From NCBI GenBank assembly GCA_963693315.1, contig OY856188.1, positions 2,054,769-2,118,768 of the forward strand: a DNA stretch of 64,000 bases, given 5' to 3'. Under the pieces are notes generated by a model. That model was not told where the DNA came from. It did no database searches and saw only the letters and a list, made by a program, of their open reading frames with translations. This DNA is from Diogma glabrata. Taxonomy: Eukaryota; Arthropoda; Insecta; Diptera; Cylindrotomidae. Shown piece by piece: positions 1 to 12,060 of this stretch. A program made the position numbers and the translations under genes. How positions within the stretch are numbered: position 1 is the first letter of the stretch; each line of letters begins with the position of its first letter.

Positions 1-550
1 AGCAATATGGATTGCAAAAATAAAATCATTTGAAATTTTAATTTACATCGTATTTTTGAAACACTCCAATATATGTCCGTTAAAATAATTTGTTTTTTAT
101 TTTAATACTCTTTATGTAATGTTTGTTTACTTAATACAAAAGTCTTAAAAATAAAATATTTATTAATTAATTATCACCTATTTACAACCAGTAAGCAAAT
201 TTGTAAGTTTAAGATTGAAAACGTTTGAAATAAGTCGGTGTAAGCATTTGACAAATCTGTATTTTATTTTCGCTTTTACGACACTAGAGCCACGTTTTCA
301 AGTATCATTATTGTATACTATTTTTGCTTAAATTTTGAATTATTTAAAATTCAGTTACTACGACTTATTTTGATCTACTTAAGGAACTCAAAATGTAATT
401 GTGGAAGAGTAGAAAACAAAAAAAAAAATTCACTATGATAAATATTTTCATTTAATTTAAATTAAAAAAAACTTATTTATGAAATTACAGTTACAATACA
501 CAAAACAACACTCACACACACAATTCAAAATTTTTTAATTGTCAGGAAGC
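1..550. other. AT-rich flank downstream of Sirt7
   Basis: No coding signal, RNA gene or recognisable repeat is visible. It follows the Sirt7 stop codon on the minus strand, so part of it is probably the Sirt7 3' UTR. I did not find an unambiguous polyadenylation signal. Confidence 0.5.
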
Positions 551-3500
551 TTAGTATAAAGTAATTTTTTTCTTCTTTTTCCGATAACCTTTTCTACAAC
601 CTTTACCATACCAACCGGCTTGTATTTTTATTGGTTTATTTATGTCATTTTCGATTAATTTCTTATCATCATCCTCCATCTGATCATTGTTATCATTTAA
701 CTCACCACCGTCAACATCTTTTTCTTCATTATTACCTACTTCATCATCTGTATAGTCACAGCACTCACAGATAATTTCTTTGCCATTTCGTTTATGTATT
801 ACTTTAAATTCGGTGGTTTGGGAACGATAAAATTGACAATTGTATTCACCGTAATTATCCGCACAAAATTTACATTCAATTACATCGTTTTTAACTTTGA
901 CCACTGGTATGAAAACAGTTCCCCATAAATCAATTTCAGGTGGTGGTGGATGAATAATACTGTGTAAACCTGAGTATGCATAATTTACATCGTACCAATG
1001 AGGTAATGCGTTTTCAATTGCTTTGTAATAATCAATCCAACATTTGTATGCTTCCGTACATTTAGCTAAAATTATAAAAAAACTTAAATTAAATATACAG
1101 GGTTATTTTTTATGGGAATTATGATTGTAAACGAGGTGCAGAATGGCTGCGAAAGTGCTTGGTCAACAATTGCAACTCGATATAATAAGGTTCCTACTTT
1201 TTTCTTCTAATAACTGGAATAGAAACCTGGGATCGACGCACAGTATGGTACTGACCGAAAGGCAATCAATGGTGTCCTCTGATATAATTATCTGAGATCG
1301 CATCCATGTTGCTTTAATATACAATACATCCCAAACACTGCCAGATTCAATACGCAAAACTAAATAGCAACAACAATAACAGCAGAACTCGCCGTAGAGA
1401 CCACGATTAAACTAGATCTGAAGGTCTTGCATTGGTTAGAGAGAACGTTAGGTATTAAGAATATTCTAGAATATAAAATATGGGACGAACTAAGATGTTT
1501 ACCACAGGTGTCGATAGTTTAGTTCTTTTCTGTTATAAAAATTAATAACTTTTGTTTGTTTGGCAATTTGGTGTTTTGATATCTCTTTTTGCTTTGACTA
1601 TTTGTAAAATTTATCGCGGTACTGTTGCTTAACATTTGCTGTCATTATTTGTGCCAAAAGCACACCGATTTTATAAGGCAGCGATGGATGTACTGGAAAG
1701 TATGATAACAATTATAATAACTGAATTGAATTAAAAGATCCGCTTGCAACGAAATGACAGGTGTTTCTGCAGCGGTTAAGCGGTTAATTCTTATGCATCG
1801 GCAGCATCGGTTAATTCTTAAGCATCGTTTACGGAGAAAACAGAAGCCTTACCCAGAGCAGCTGTAACGGTTACGGAAACCTGAAAAGCAACTTTGCATG
1901 CAACTGTTGCATATTTAATCCAATGTGAGACGGCACAGCTCATTTGATGGTTTGAACAAATGGGACGAGAAGATTAACATTACAGATTACAGATTTCCGC
2001 GATGTTGGGTTGTCAGAACCGAAACTATCTGGGAACGCCCGGCCGAAATATAATCTGATTCAGGACCTGAACAAATGTTCAAGAAGAATCTGATCAAATA
2101 AATAAATACCTGTACATCACGCTATACAACTGTCCTATTTGCCTCTGCCTTATTTGAACTATTGGACCACATAACCAACCCAGCATTTATTCCATTGTAT
2201 CAAGGATTTTACAATTTTAGAAGTAAGAACATTGTGAATAGACCTTACAGAGGTGACGATTCTTGACCTAGAGACAACAAGGGACAAATGACACGTGAAT
2301 CTGGAAGACACTTGGATCTGTGTAAAACTTCGTTGGTCCCGTTTACCAAGAAAAGAAAACAGCACGAAATCCATCATTGGGTTCGAGAGGCTGGGTAACT
2401 GTATCTACACAGGAGACAAATTATCTGGGCGTAATTCTGAATAGCAAACTCCTATGGAAAAACCACATGAAAACAGTAATAAGCAAAGCCGTAAGAGCTC
2501 TGATGGTATTCAAAAACCTAGCGCAGTTGAGCACCAAAACGGTGTGGAGTAGTGCCACTACGTATCACCTGAGTAACGATGTAATCAAATGATACACAGA
2601 TGATCCAAAAACCGAGTAGGGGTGGGTGCAGGAGTATTTGGACCGAACACCAAATACTTTAAGCCCATGGGCAACTACTCCAGGCTGAGATAATGTGCAA
2701 TTGAAAGATTTATAAATTTCAGTTTATGAAGGAATTATCAGAAGAAGAGAATTGCCATATACTCGAACAGCCAAGCAGCAGTTAAGGCATTAAGCACATA
2801 CAAATGTGGAATAACACTACGGACTTAAGGCATTCCAAGGATTTGATTGGGCCGTTTAATCAAAAGAGAATAGTAATGTGCTATAGGCTGACAAATGTGT
2901 TTACATGACACTGTAGATTAAGAAATTAACTCACGAACTTTGGAGTGGAGCAGAAAGGCAAGAGACGTAAATTCTGACTATTGCCGGAAGATACAGCAGG
3001 AAATCTTCTCATAGAATGTGGAGCCTTGACAAGAGAAGGATTCATCTAGGGAATTATTATATGAACATGACGGTTTCTGAAGGTGGTTATATTGGAGTTG
3101 GTGCTCTAACTGGGTGTTCACTATGGAGAAGAAGAGAGGAGTACAATAAATTATTTTGGTCGCAGTACAACATATCACTACCGAATTAAATCTTATCTAA
3201 TCAAAGGTAGTAATTGGTGGAAAAATATTTAAACCAGCCCATGGAATACTGCTTTAAACAATAACTGCCGAATGGGGTGATATAAAAGGTAAGGTTCGCT
3301 AGCAAGAAATATGCAATAATTAATATCAATAATGCAACCGGAAATGGGATTATAGAGATTGCTTTGCTCAATCAAAAACTCTGACACAGGTATTTGGACG
3401 ATGATAAAAAATTTACGCGTTACAATACATATCTAAAATAAAAAAAATTAATTTGTTTTAATATACTTACCAACCGTTGTCATATCATAACCGCCTAACG

Positions 3501-6124
3501 GTGGATTGAAATTTAAATGCTCTATTGGATTCGCTCCGGCTCCTATTTTCTTTAAAAATCTATCATGTCTATATGCTCTTAAGTTTTTCATTTTATTATC
3601 ACAATTTTTGTTCGGCATAATACTACTAAAGGAAGGATAAGTTATTGGCTTATTTAATATAGCTGTCGTTCGCTGCTGTATGTGATGACTATTTTTAAAT
3701 AATAAATTAAATTGTTCCGTTATATTATCACCACCATCATTTGTTTGTTTATTGTTATAACTTTTATTCATCGATAAATCTAACGGTGGAGGAGTTTCTG
3801 ATGATGAAGAACCAGAACTTATTTCGTAAACTGATTCAGGTTTCTTCAGCGAATCGTTGCTGTCATTTTTTTCGGTGATTATATTACGATTTTGAAGAGC
3901 TGCTTGCATTTCATGATTCGAGATCAGCTGTTTTATGGAATTTTGCTGTTGAAATATTGGAAATTTTATAGCTTCGGTTTGTAGAAATGCTTTGTTTGCG
4001 ATTTCTTTTGTTTTGTAAAAATCGTAATGATCAACAGCGTTGAAGTCAAGATCTGTAACGGCTGAATCTTCTTTTTTTACGATCAAATTACTTGACGAAC
4101 TTTGAATTTGAAGATCGACTTCCTGAATTGGTTTATTGATCAAAGCTCGAAGATCTTGTTTCGGTGAAATCATTTTTAGTTTAGTTCCATTCCTTTCTAT
4201 GTGCTCAATCGTTTTATGGTTTTCTTCAGTACTTAATGCATTTCTTAAGCTAGCTAACAAATTTTCTTTATTCCCAATTACAACTTTATCGTTCTTGAAA
4301 TCGTACTTTTCATCGGAACTAATTTCTAAAGTAAGAGGTTTACATGTTTTTGAACTTTGATCAACAATGTCTGTATGCGATTGAAATTGAACGTTTCCTG
4401 TTAACGAACCAGAAATTTTATTCAAGTTGATCGGAAATAATTTGTTCGATTTTCTATCTACATAAAATTGATTCTGTAACTCGGTTGACTCTAAATTCGC
4501 TGGAACGGATTGGGATGACTTTTCGTCATGCAAATTAGTTTTATTACGTATCGATGCATTTTTGTTAAAAAAAATAAACTTATTTTCTATTTTCGAAAAA
4601 AAACTTTTATGTGTTTGTGGTAAAATTGTGTTTTTTAAGTTTTCGTTGATTACATTACTATGTTTTTCGTTTGGATTATCAATAAATTTGGTGGTTTGCT
4701 CTGAATTATGATCAATTTCGGATTTGGATTGAATATTGTTAAGAGCTTTTTCGTTGGCTTGAAGATGAAAACCAAAATTTAATTTTATGTTATCCATAAC
4801 CATTTGCATATTGTCTGGGTTTACTTGTTTTGAATGTGTAGGAATAGTAACATCATTTTCTTCTAATTTGACTTCAACATTTTCTTCTTTCAACTCTTTT
4901 TCTATGTCGTTATTTATAGAAAACTCGTTTTCAATATTAGATTGCAGTTCTACTTCCGTGTGTGATTTGACCATTGGTTGGGATACTGTATGCAATTCAT
5001 TTTGATGTAACAAACTAGCATGAGCAAAAATCGGATCTTTCAGTCGGTTATATTGTGACACTAGAATATTGAGATATCTCATTACATGTTCCATTACTAC
5101 ATCGCATTTTCCATTGATTTTTAATTTCGCTTGTTTATCTTTAGGTGTCCACTGAAGGTTAACAACTAAAACAATCGGACGTTGTTTTAGAGGACGTTCG
5201 GACCCCCACAACCAATGATAACGTTTCAAAACTTTTAAACTAGAGCCAAGGCAAAGTATCACATCCGCATGTTCTGCATGATAGCCAGCACCAGCCCAAT
5301 TTAAAGGCCACTGAAGTTTTCCACGCTCCCCAAAATGAACGATTGTATCAATTAACGCGTTACCACATTCATGACAACGTCGATTTGTTTTATGATAATG
5401 CCTAGCTGTCGTTTCTGTACAATCAAAAAGTCTCCAATATTCACAATTTGGTTTGCAATGTTTACAAACTTCAATATACATGTTACCATGTATTTCAGAA
5501 ATCGAATTTTTTGGCAAACCAGATCTCAAATGTAATCCATCACAATTTTGAGAAACAACAAATCGTAAAACCTTTCGTCTATGTAATTCATAAAGCGCCA
5601 TATGAGTATATGTAGGTTCGGCTAAACTTAAATCATGAGCACCAATATCTTTTCCTTGTTGCAATAAAGTCCAAATACCTTGACTTCCTCGATAATCAGG
5701 TATCCGGGCTGACGTACTTATACCAGCTCCAGTATAAACAACCAAATGTTTAGCACGATGTATAAATTGTGCTAATATTATCGATTTATTTTCAACAACT
5801 TCTGGAAGATCTTCTTTTTCAATTTCTCGTTCTTTATATCTTGATATTCGTTCCCGTCGCAGGCAAATTTCTTTAACAACTTTTTTACTTTTTTCTAAAA
5901 TATGAATTTCTTCAGACGTTCGCTTTGTTTCACATTTTTTTAATATGGAAGATATCTTAAATAGTTCAAAAACATATAATCAATTTATCTTTTAACACAT
6001 AAAAAGTAAAAAAAAATACCTGTTTTATTGAATCCTTTTGTTTTCTGATTTCACAGTAATTAGCATTTTGGGATGCCTTTCTTTTAGTTACCGTAATATC
6101 TTTATCTTCAGAAGCTTCCTCCAT
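551..6124 (-). CDS. Sirt7: Sirtuin-7-like NAD-dependent protein deacylase, three exons
   Basis: Class IV sirtuins of this type remove acyl groups from histone lysines using NAD and act in the nucleus and nucleolus (family knowledge). Coding exons are 6124-6020, 5955-3471 and 1065-551, with GT-AG introns and compatible phases (0, then 1). They give 3105 nt, about 1034 aa. The start is the ATG at 6124; a basic charged helix region leads into the catalytic core. Visible core motifs are GAGIS (about residues 111-115), QNCDG (171-175), HGNMYIEV with the catalytic His near 191, and zinc cysteines near 199, 202, 229 and 232. CLGSSLKVL and VNLQWTPKD follow. After about 345 comes roughly 500 residues of Asn/Ser/Lys/Glu-rich, probably disordered sequence. 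A conserved tail then contains [20 protein letters not shown] and ends [18 protein letters not shown], like the basic nucleolar tail of vertebrate SIRT7. The protein is far longer than human SIRT7 (400 aa). Family assignment is very secure; exact exon edges are inferred from splice consensus. Confidence 0.95.
1066..3470. other. Sirt7 intron 2 (2.4 kb)
   Basis: The minus-strand donor GTAAGTAT begins at 3470 and the acceptor TTTTAG ends at 1066. Apart from the antisense LINE remnant at about 2370-3150, I recognise nothing: 1100-2370 has somewhat higher GC than the flanks and may be older transposon sequence, but no readable domain. Confidence 0.8.
2370..3150 (+). pseudogene. Decayed R1/jockey-type LINE: RT end plus RNase H
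   Basis: The open segment at 2377-2592 contains [16 protein letters not shown], typical of the region just after the reverse transcriptase core in LINEs that carry RNase H. It runs directly into degenerate RNase H sequence: a YTDxxKTE-like motif near 2592-2615 and, near 2745-2800, [19 protein letters not shown], matching the RNase H active-site strand around an (S/D)SQAA core. Several in-frame stops and frameshifts make it dead. It lies antisense in a Sirt7 intron. Superfamily placement rests on the presence of RNase H and is inference. Confidence 0.75.
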
Positions 6125-6499
6125 TTTCGGTTTGAAATAAAAACTATACTAATAAGAAACAATACTATTTTTGTAAATTAAAATTTAATTAGTTTTATAT
6201 AAGTTCACATTTTTATGTAAATTAATAATTTAAACATTAACTTTGAGTTTGTTTTCGTTTTTGACAGATTGTTTTTTTTTGTGTATGAAAACTACAATAA
6301 ATTCTGCTGTTTTTATAAAGCCATTGCGAACAGGCTTAAATCATTATACTTATAAAAATTTGAATTCGATTCTAGCAATATAAATTAAGTGGTTGGATGA
6401 TTGTTCAAGATAAATATAGTTGAATGTGTATAAACAGCAGAAAAGTGAGATCAGTGGTTTCAAACAGCTTTCATTGGAAAAAAAATTAAATATTTATGC
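6125..6499. other. Sirt7 upstream flank
   Basis: AT-rich sequence directly upstream of the Sirt7 start codon; it must hold its 5' UTR and promoter. I see no clear TATA box placement or other element that can be assigned with confidence. Confidence 0.4.
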
Positions 6500-7395
6500 C
6501 CTATTTAAGTTCTGGTGGTAAACTTTATAAATAAGATTTTACCCCGTCAATCATCAGTGTTATTTAACGGCACTGTCATTAAATACAATCAACAGCCAAA
6601 GTACCTGGGCAGTACTCTCGATAGAACTCTTTCTTTTAAACTCCACCTAGAAAATACTTCAAAAAAACTTAAAACGAGAAACAATATATTGCACAAACTG
6701 GCAGGCTCGACATGGGGTGGTACTCCAGCTACCCTCCGTACAACTGCTCTAAGTCTGGTTTACTCAGTGGCTGAGTATGGCACACCAGTCTGGCTGAATA
6801 GCACACATACTCAAAAAGTTGACTGCCAGCTGCATGCCACGATGCGTACTATAAGTGGTACTATCAGAACCACCCCTTTGCCTTGGCTCCTTGTGTTTAA
6901 GCAATATCGCTCCACCTGCACTCAGACGCTCGCACGCTCTCATGCGTGAACATAAAAAGGTAACGAACAACATTACGTTACCCTTGCACGAATATTACGG
7001 TGACCACACTTGTTGTCGATTGAAGTCAAGAAAGCCTCCACATAAAACTGCCAGCAACCTGCTGGCAACTAATTTTAATATCTTGGATGCCTGGGATACC
7101 TCCTGCCATCATTACAACACAACTTGACTTTCTATTACCATCCCGACTTCTACCCAACCTGGGTCCGATCTGCCACGTCATACCTGGACTACACTAAACC
7201 GAATAAGAACGAATCATGGACGTTGTGCTGATTCTTTCTACAAGTGGGGCATTTCAGAGTCCCCTGAATGAACAAACCATAAAACACATTGCAAATGTGT
7301 GTCCAATTCGACGGTACAATGGCAACATCTCAGACATCCATTTGGCAACTCCCGATGTAGTAGCATGGATAGACTCGCTCGATGTAAACATCTAA
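6500..7395 (+). pseudogene. Non-LTR retrotransposon RT C-terminal fragment
   Basis: Translation in 6515-6949 includes QPKYLGSTLDRTLSFKLHL and TALSLVYSVAEYGTPVWLNS, the well-known region after the polymerase domain in LINE reverse transcriptases. The reading frame shifts near 6890 (to SNIAPPALRRSHALMREHKK) and again further on. The end of the protein is recognisable as HIANVCPIRRYNGNISDIHL and continues to a stop at 7393-7395. It is 5' truncated, with no endonuclease or polymerase catalytic motifs in the fragment. No RNase H is seen, so it is a different family from the copy in Sirt7 intron 2. Confidence 0.8.
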
Positions 7396-8029
7396 TGTCC
7401 AAATGTACTGCCCAATGTTCAAATATGTTACTTTTTACTTTTTTACTAAGAGACGTGCAATCAAATCGATTGTAAGTTCATTTAATGTGTAGCCATGTTT
7501 TGTTTTAGGTTTCATAGATTTCATAGAAGTTAGAAGTTACACCTATTTTACGTTTAATTTTGAATGTGTCACAATCAAAACCATACGCTAAATAAAACCC
7601 CGTCAACGTTTGCATATTTTGAAACATTTGTTGTGCTCTAGTTTTTGAATAACAAAATATGGAGGGGCTGAAATCTCGCAGCTTTGAGATATCAAGACTT
7701 CGGTCTGGGTTAAGGATTTTGATATAGTTTTCGGCAAACAACTTTTATGGGGAAGTGGTTTTTAGTTTTGGGCAGCGATGTTTTTCAAACAAAACTCTTT
7801 GTTAAAGTTTTATCTCCGTTTAGAAATTTATTACAAAACTAACACGAAACATCAATACGTTGCCGGAAAATTATAACAGATCATAAATTAACATAATTTA
7901 GTGAAAAGATGATAACTCAGCAAACTACTCAAAAACCTCTCCATTTAGCGTTTCGGGAAAATATTACAAAATCACAAATTCATATTTCCTTCAAAAAATA
8001 AATAAGTGATGAAGAAGTTTCAACTTTGA
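7396..8029. other. Unassigned AT-rich spacer
   Basis: No gene, RNA or repeat recognised; the short open stretch on the minus strand at 7505-7741 has no similarity I can name. Confidence 0.4.
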
Positions 8030-8120
8030 AATTGTCATCGCCTCAACCGGCGTAATCTATAGCGTGTCTGCCCAAGGATTCGAGCCAGGCACTGACGAGG
8101 GTAGGTTTGAATCCCATCCG
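8030..8120 (+). repeat. Possible tRNA-derived SINE head
   Basis: The stretch has a polymerase III B-box-like GGTTTGAATCC at 8104-8114 in a GC-richer 90-bp block, with a weaker A-box-like TAGCGTGTCTG about 45 bases upstream. It resembles a degenerate tRNA-derived SINE head rather than a functional tRNA. No cloverleaf can be drawn confidently. Confidence 0.35.
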
Positions 8121-8139
8121 AAACAAGAAAAATGTGAAT

Positions 8140-9003
8140 TGGAGTTTTTTCTGAGAAACTTCAAACCATACCTTTGAATTGAAAAAATTCCAATTACTTC
8201 TTTACTTACTTGCGAGTTTAATCGATCTCAAAAATCCAAAATAAATAAAATCATTTTTTGACACACTTGACATTATTTTTTTGACAAGCTTATAATGCCA
8301 TAATTCTCTATAATAATAATAAAATTTCATGTCATACAAATTATTAATTTTATTTTTTTCTAAAAAAATTGGGCAAAAAATTAAATAAAAATCTTTCTTT
8401 TGACACACTTGACAACATTTCTTTGACAAACTTATAATGCCATAATTCTCAATAATAATAACAAAATTTCATTTCAAACAAACAATTAATTTTATTTTTT
8501 TCCAGAAAATTGGGTAAAAAATAAATAAAAATCCTTCTTTTGACATACTTGACAACTTTTTTTTGACAAACTTATAATGCAATAATCTTGATTTTTGTCT
8601 TACATACCTATCCTGACCATCAAGATTTCTCTAAATTCAATGTTCCTACTCGTAATCACTTAAAATGAAAGTTTTTTAAGCAAAAAATATGCAAATTTCC
8701 TTGTTTTGACACACTTGACGATTTTTTTGACACACTTTCGGTACAGTTATCGAACACATCGTCCTTTCGGCTCTTTCCATTGAGTAAACCTATTTTTAGA
8801 AAAAAAAAGATTTTTGAAATCCCTCCAGCGGTTTTCTAGATTTTGCAGGTTGTGACGGCCGGACGGCATACAGACATACATTGATTTTTGCTATTTTAGA
8901 ATCAGTAGGTCCTAAAACTTCGAGAAATGCCAAAAAAGCGGGGGTAAGAATTTCACTTTTAGATCATGAATGTACTACTTAGGTCTTTCAGACCGAAGTA
9001 ATA
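8140..9003 (-). repeat. Dispersed repeat with internal ~140-bp tandem units, copy 1
   Basis: Imperfect units starting TTTGACACACTTGAC recur near 8257, 8400, 8539 and 8705 (spacing about 140-166 bp). They are followed by a conserved non-coding stretch (CGGTTTTCTAGATTTTGCAG, then TGTGACGGCCGGACG). The element closes near 8980-9000 with a short hairpin, GGTCTTTCAGACC, next to GAAGT. The same modules occur in reverse order and orientation at 44500-45115, so this is a mobile repeat. A trace of the hairpin end also occurs near 16708. No protein is encoded. The type (Helitron-like or other non-autonomous element) is not determined. Confidence 0.75.
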
Positions 9004-9107
9004 TAACATTGCTAAGGTGATCATTTTTCATATGTACTATAAAAAGGAGGACGGAAAAATAAAAGAAAAAGCACAACGTAAATACTAGTCACAAGACCCT
9101 TACCCTT

Positions 9108-9556
9108 TTCATTTGATGATTATCACATATTCAATACTTTGTGAACCGACTTTCTGACGAGTTCGACAAATTTTTTATCTGCTATTTTCCTCGATTCGAC
9201 CGCTTTTTCGCTTGGAAACCTCCGTTACAGAGTTACCTTGTCCGACAAAAATTTGTCTGCTATTGTCGAATTTGACAACCTAAACATGCCAAAATGTCAT
9301 GGTCGTACTCGGCCATACCAGACACATTTTGGTCGAACAACGTTAGCTTCGTTTTCTAAAACAAATTTTCACCCCTATTAATAAAAAACAAAATTGTGGT
9401 AATAAATTTACAAGACCGCAAGATATCGCCCATGTTTCGGAGTTTTTCCAAGCGAAAAAGCGGTCGAATCGAGGAAAATAGCAGATAAAAAATTTGTCGG
9501 ACTCGTCAGACAGTCGGTTTACGAAGTATTAAATATGTGATAATCATCAAATGGAA
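9108..9556. repeat. Fold-back element with ~105-bp inverted arms
   Basis: The left arm at about 9108-9218 (starting CATTTGATGATTATCACAT) is the inverse of about 9443-9556 (ending ATGTGATAATCATCAAATG). A central ~225-bp loop has no coding capacity. The arms share long uninterrupted blocks such as TCGATTCGACCGCTTTTTCG. This is the layout of a non-autonomous DNA transposon (MITE or fold-back). Target-site duplications are not clear. Confidence 0.8.
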
Positions 9557-9599
9557 GGCGTGAGCCGTGAGCGCCTGTTGACTATTAGATAATATAAAC

Positions 9600-9885
9600 A
9601 GTGCCCGTCGATTTTTGTTCAATGTTCGAATGGTCTAAAAACCTTGGTCAAGTGATTTTTGGTGGCTCTTTTGTCGGCAAGCTTTTTTCATCAAGGAAAA
9701 TTTTCAAAGACATGGATAAATGATAGTCAGATGGAGCAAGATCTGGGCTATACATTGACTGCACCAAAACTGCCCAACCCAGATGACAGTTCAATCATTT
9801 TTTGGCGGGTCATCAAAGATTTGTGTAGTCTGGCATTGTCATGATGGAAAACAACACTCTTTCGAATGAACAATTCAAATGCTTA
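9600..9885 (-). pseudogene. mariner transposase remnant
   Basis: Read on the minus strand across two frames, the segment gives a decayed FHHDNARPH-like stretch, a MTRQK-like stretch, then MYSPDLAPSDYHLSMSLK and a conserved C-terminal piece. YSPDLAPSDYHLF is the signature near the third catalytic aspartate of mariner transposases (family knowledge). Frameshifts and in-frame stops show it is inactive. Only the middle of the transposase is present; terminal inverted repeats were not found. Confidence 0.85.
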
Positions 9886-10880
9886 GTTAAAAATATTTAA
9901 ATTGAATCGATAGATGGCTGCGTACTAATAAAAAAGTCTCTGAATACAGAGATTAACAGATTAGTTTTAAAATATCGAAAAGGAGGACAGCTAGGACGAT
10001 ATTTTCCGAGGCAGGACAGAACCATCAAAAAAAGGACTGTCCTTTCAAAAGGGGGACGGTTGGTCACCTTAAATTGCATAATAGTAATTTATGTAAATTA
10101 CTCCCCTCTCGGGAGCGCGCACTTACAAAAGTGATATTGGCATTTAAAGTGGCTTCGTCCCCTACAGAATGTTGCCGTGGAGTCATGGCTGAGTAGTACC
10201 AGACCAGATGTCTTTATGGGTTATGTTAAACGCTTAAATTTACAAATATATCGGCCCAAGTATGAAAATCACCTGAAATTAGCGTGTCTGATTTAATGCT
10301 GCTTTCGCGGTTAGTAGAAGTCGGCCGAGTGTCTTCTCAAATTCGCTCAGTGACTTCAACAATGAACACCTTTGATTTTGGTATATAGACCAATCCGTCA
10401 CTGTTCGCAGTTCCACTTTTGCTCTCAAGCTTTGTGTGTCAGTAGCTCTTGTTGCGTCATTCAGTGGTTGCAATATATCTGGATGGACTTATCCGTATTA
10501 TTTAAACTAGATATCTACCGCCTTGTGTATGACGTCTCTTATACGGTGTGTGCTTCCCAGGTCATAAGGAGCACACTTTGGGAGTTCTTTGCAGTCTCCT
10601 TAATTATATCATGTCCTTCCGCATATATATGTGTTTTAGATACGGAGGAATATGGATACGATGTGAGTCGCTTTTACAGTGCTAAGCGACGGTTTAGTCA
10701 CGGCATCTGAAATAGCTCGTTAGAGTGATATACGCTCGTGCAGTCTGTATAACATTTATCCTAGTCTGATGTGCTAGTTATTACAAGCGTATTTGCGTGT
10801 ACTACACGAAATTAGTTGTCTTCGCAAGTTGTCACTTCGTCTATTTCACGACACTTTATAAAATTTTATATTGGCCTTCA
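9886..10880. other. Unassigned spacer, moderately GC-richer
   Basis: Several open segments occur (for example 10372-10710 on the plus strand) but none shows a family motif, coding bias or splice context I can support. Probably old repeat sequence. Confidence 0.4.
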
Positions 10881-10884
10881 TCTC

Positions 10885-11060
10885 TATGCTTGTGTTGTGT
10901 TGTGCTGCGTTGTGTGTTGTGTTGTGTTGAGTTGTGTTGAGTTGTGTTGAGTTTTGTTGTGTTGTGTTGTGTTGTGCTGTGTTGTGTTCTGTCGTATTGT
11001 GTTGTTTTGTTTTTTTGTTGTGTTATGTTGTTCTATGTTGTGTTGTGTTATGACGTGTTT
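10885..11060 (+). repeat. TGTTG pentanucleotide repeat
   Basis: An imperfect run of TGTTG/TGTGT units (TGTTGTGTTG repeated with point changes) spans about 175 bp. A simple-sequence tract without coding meaning. Confidence 0.9.
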
Positions 11061-12060
11061 TTACGTCATCGTATGCATGTTTCGTGTTAATTTTGTAATA
11101 CAAATCTAACCAGAAAACTCAAAAAATTAGCTAATTTTAGCTCCGAGGTTTTAATTTCTCTATTTTTACATATTTGAGTTTATGTTCTACAATAACGTGT
11201 TTTTATTAGTAATATGTTTGAACCGTTAGTTTAAAAACAACAAACTTAACAAATTAAAGTTTTCAACATGAACCAAATCGCTCGGTCCTGTTCAAACGAT
11301 TTGTTTCATTTCAACTAAACCATTCAAAGTGCAACGATTTTTTTTTGGAAATTTAAACTCAAAACAAATTTAAATCCTGAAAAAATAATTTGGAAACATT
11401 TTCCCTTAATTTTTCTTTATCATCATTTGTGTATATTATTTGCTATTGCGCAAATATAAATTTGGGGTTGTTATTTATGTGATAAAAAAAATCAATATAA
11501 CCTTAAATTTGTGTAAAGTTATTATTAAGTGAAAAAAATTGTATTAACGAATACTTTATTCTATTACGATTACTTCGTCACCATTAGTTCAATGAAGTAA
11601 GTAGTGTTTACTAGGAACATGTAAGCATTATTCTTATTTTTTTTTCAAACTAAGTTTCTATTGACTATCCAATTCCTGAGATTTAGATTTTACACCCAGG
11701 TTGGTAGAGAGTGTCGACTTGTACTGTCCCAGTTTTGATTTGTAGTTCAACAGATGTAAATTGCTTAGGACATAATAATGTCACTCAGAGCTGCATAGTT
11801 TCTTATCTGTTCGCTTGAATGCAACAACAGGATAGTCATATCCGTTAGTTATATAATATAAATTTTATACGAAATCAAACTGACTAAGTTGATTATTTTG
11901 CCTAACATGATATCTATTTGCTTGCAATCTCAATAATGGTCAAGTAACGTTCAAACAATACTATGTGGTTTAATAAATTCCCAAGTATTACCGTAAAAAT
12001 TTAAGCATAACTAATCTAAGTTTTAACACTGTTCTAGATTCACAGAATAGGTCTAATATT
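11061..12060. other. Spacer upstream of the EF-hand gene
   Basis: AT-rich, no recognised repeat. The last few hundred bases should hold the promoter and 5' UTR of the EF-hand gene that starts at 12061. No core promoter element can be assigned. Confidence 0.4.

Noticed and set aside
551..904. Separate 117-aa acidic protein
   Set aside because: It is the end of Sirt7: the frame continues upstream to an acceptor at 1066 and joins exon 2 in phase, restoring the conserved C-terminal region.
4136..5005. Plus-strand open segments inside Sirt7 exon 2
   Set aside because: They are antisense to a well-supported exon with conserved protein motifs; no independent evidence.
10372..10710. 112-codon plus-strand frame as a gene
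   Set aside because: No motif, signal, splice or conservation cue; probably chance in GC-richer old repeat sequence.
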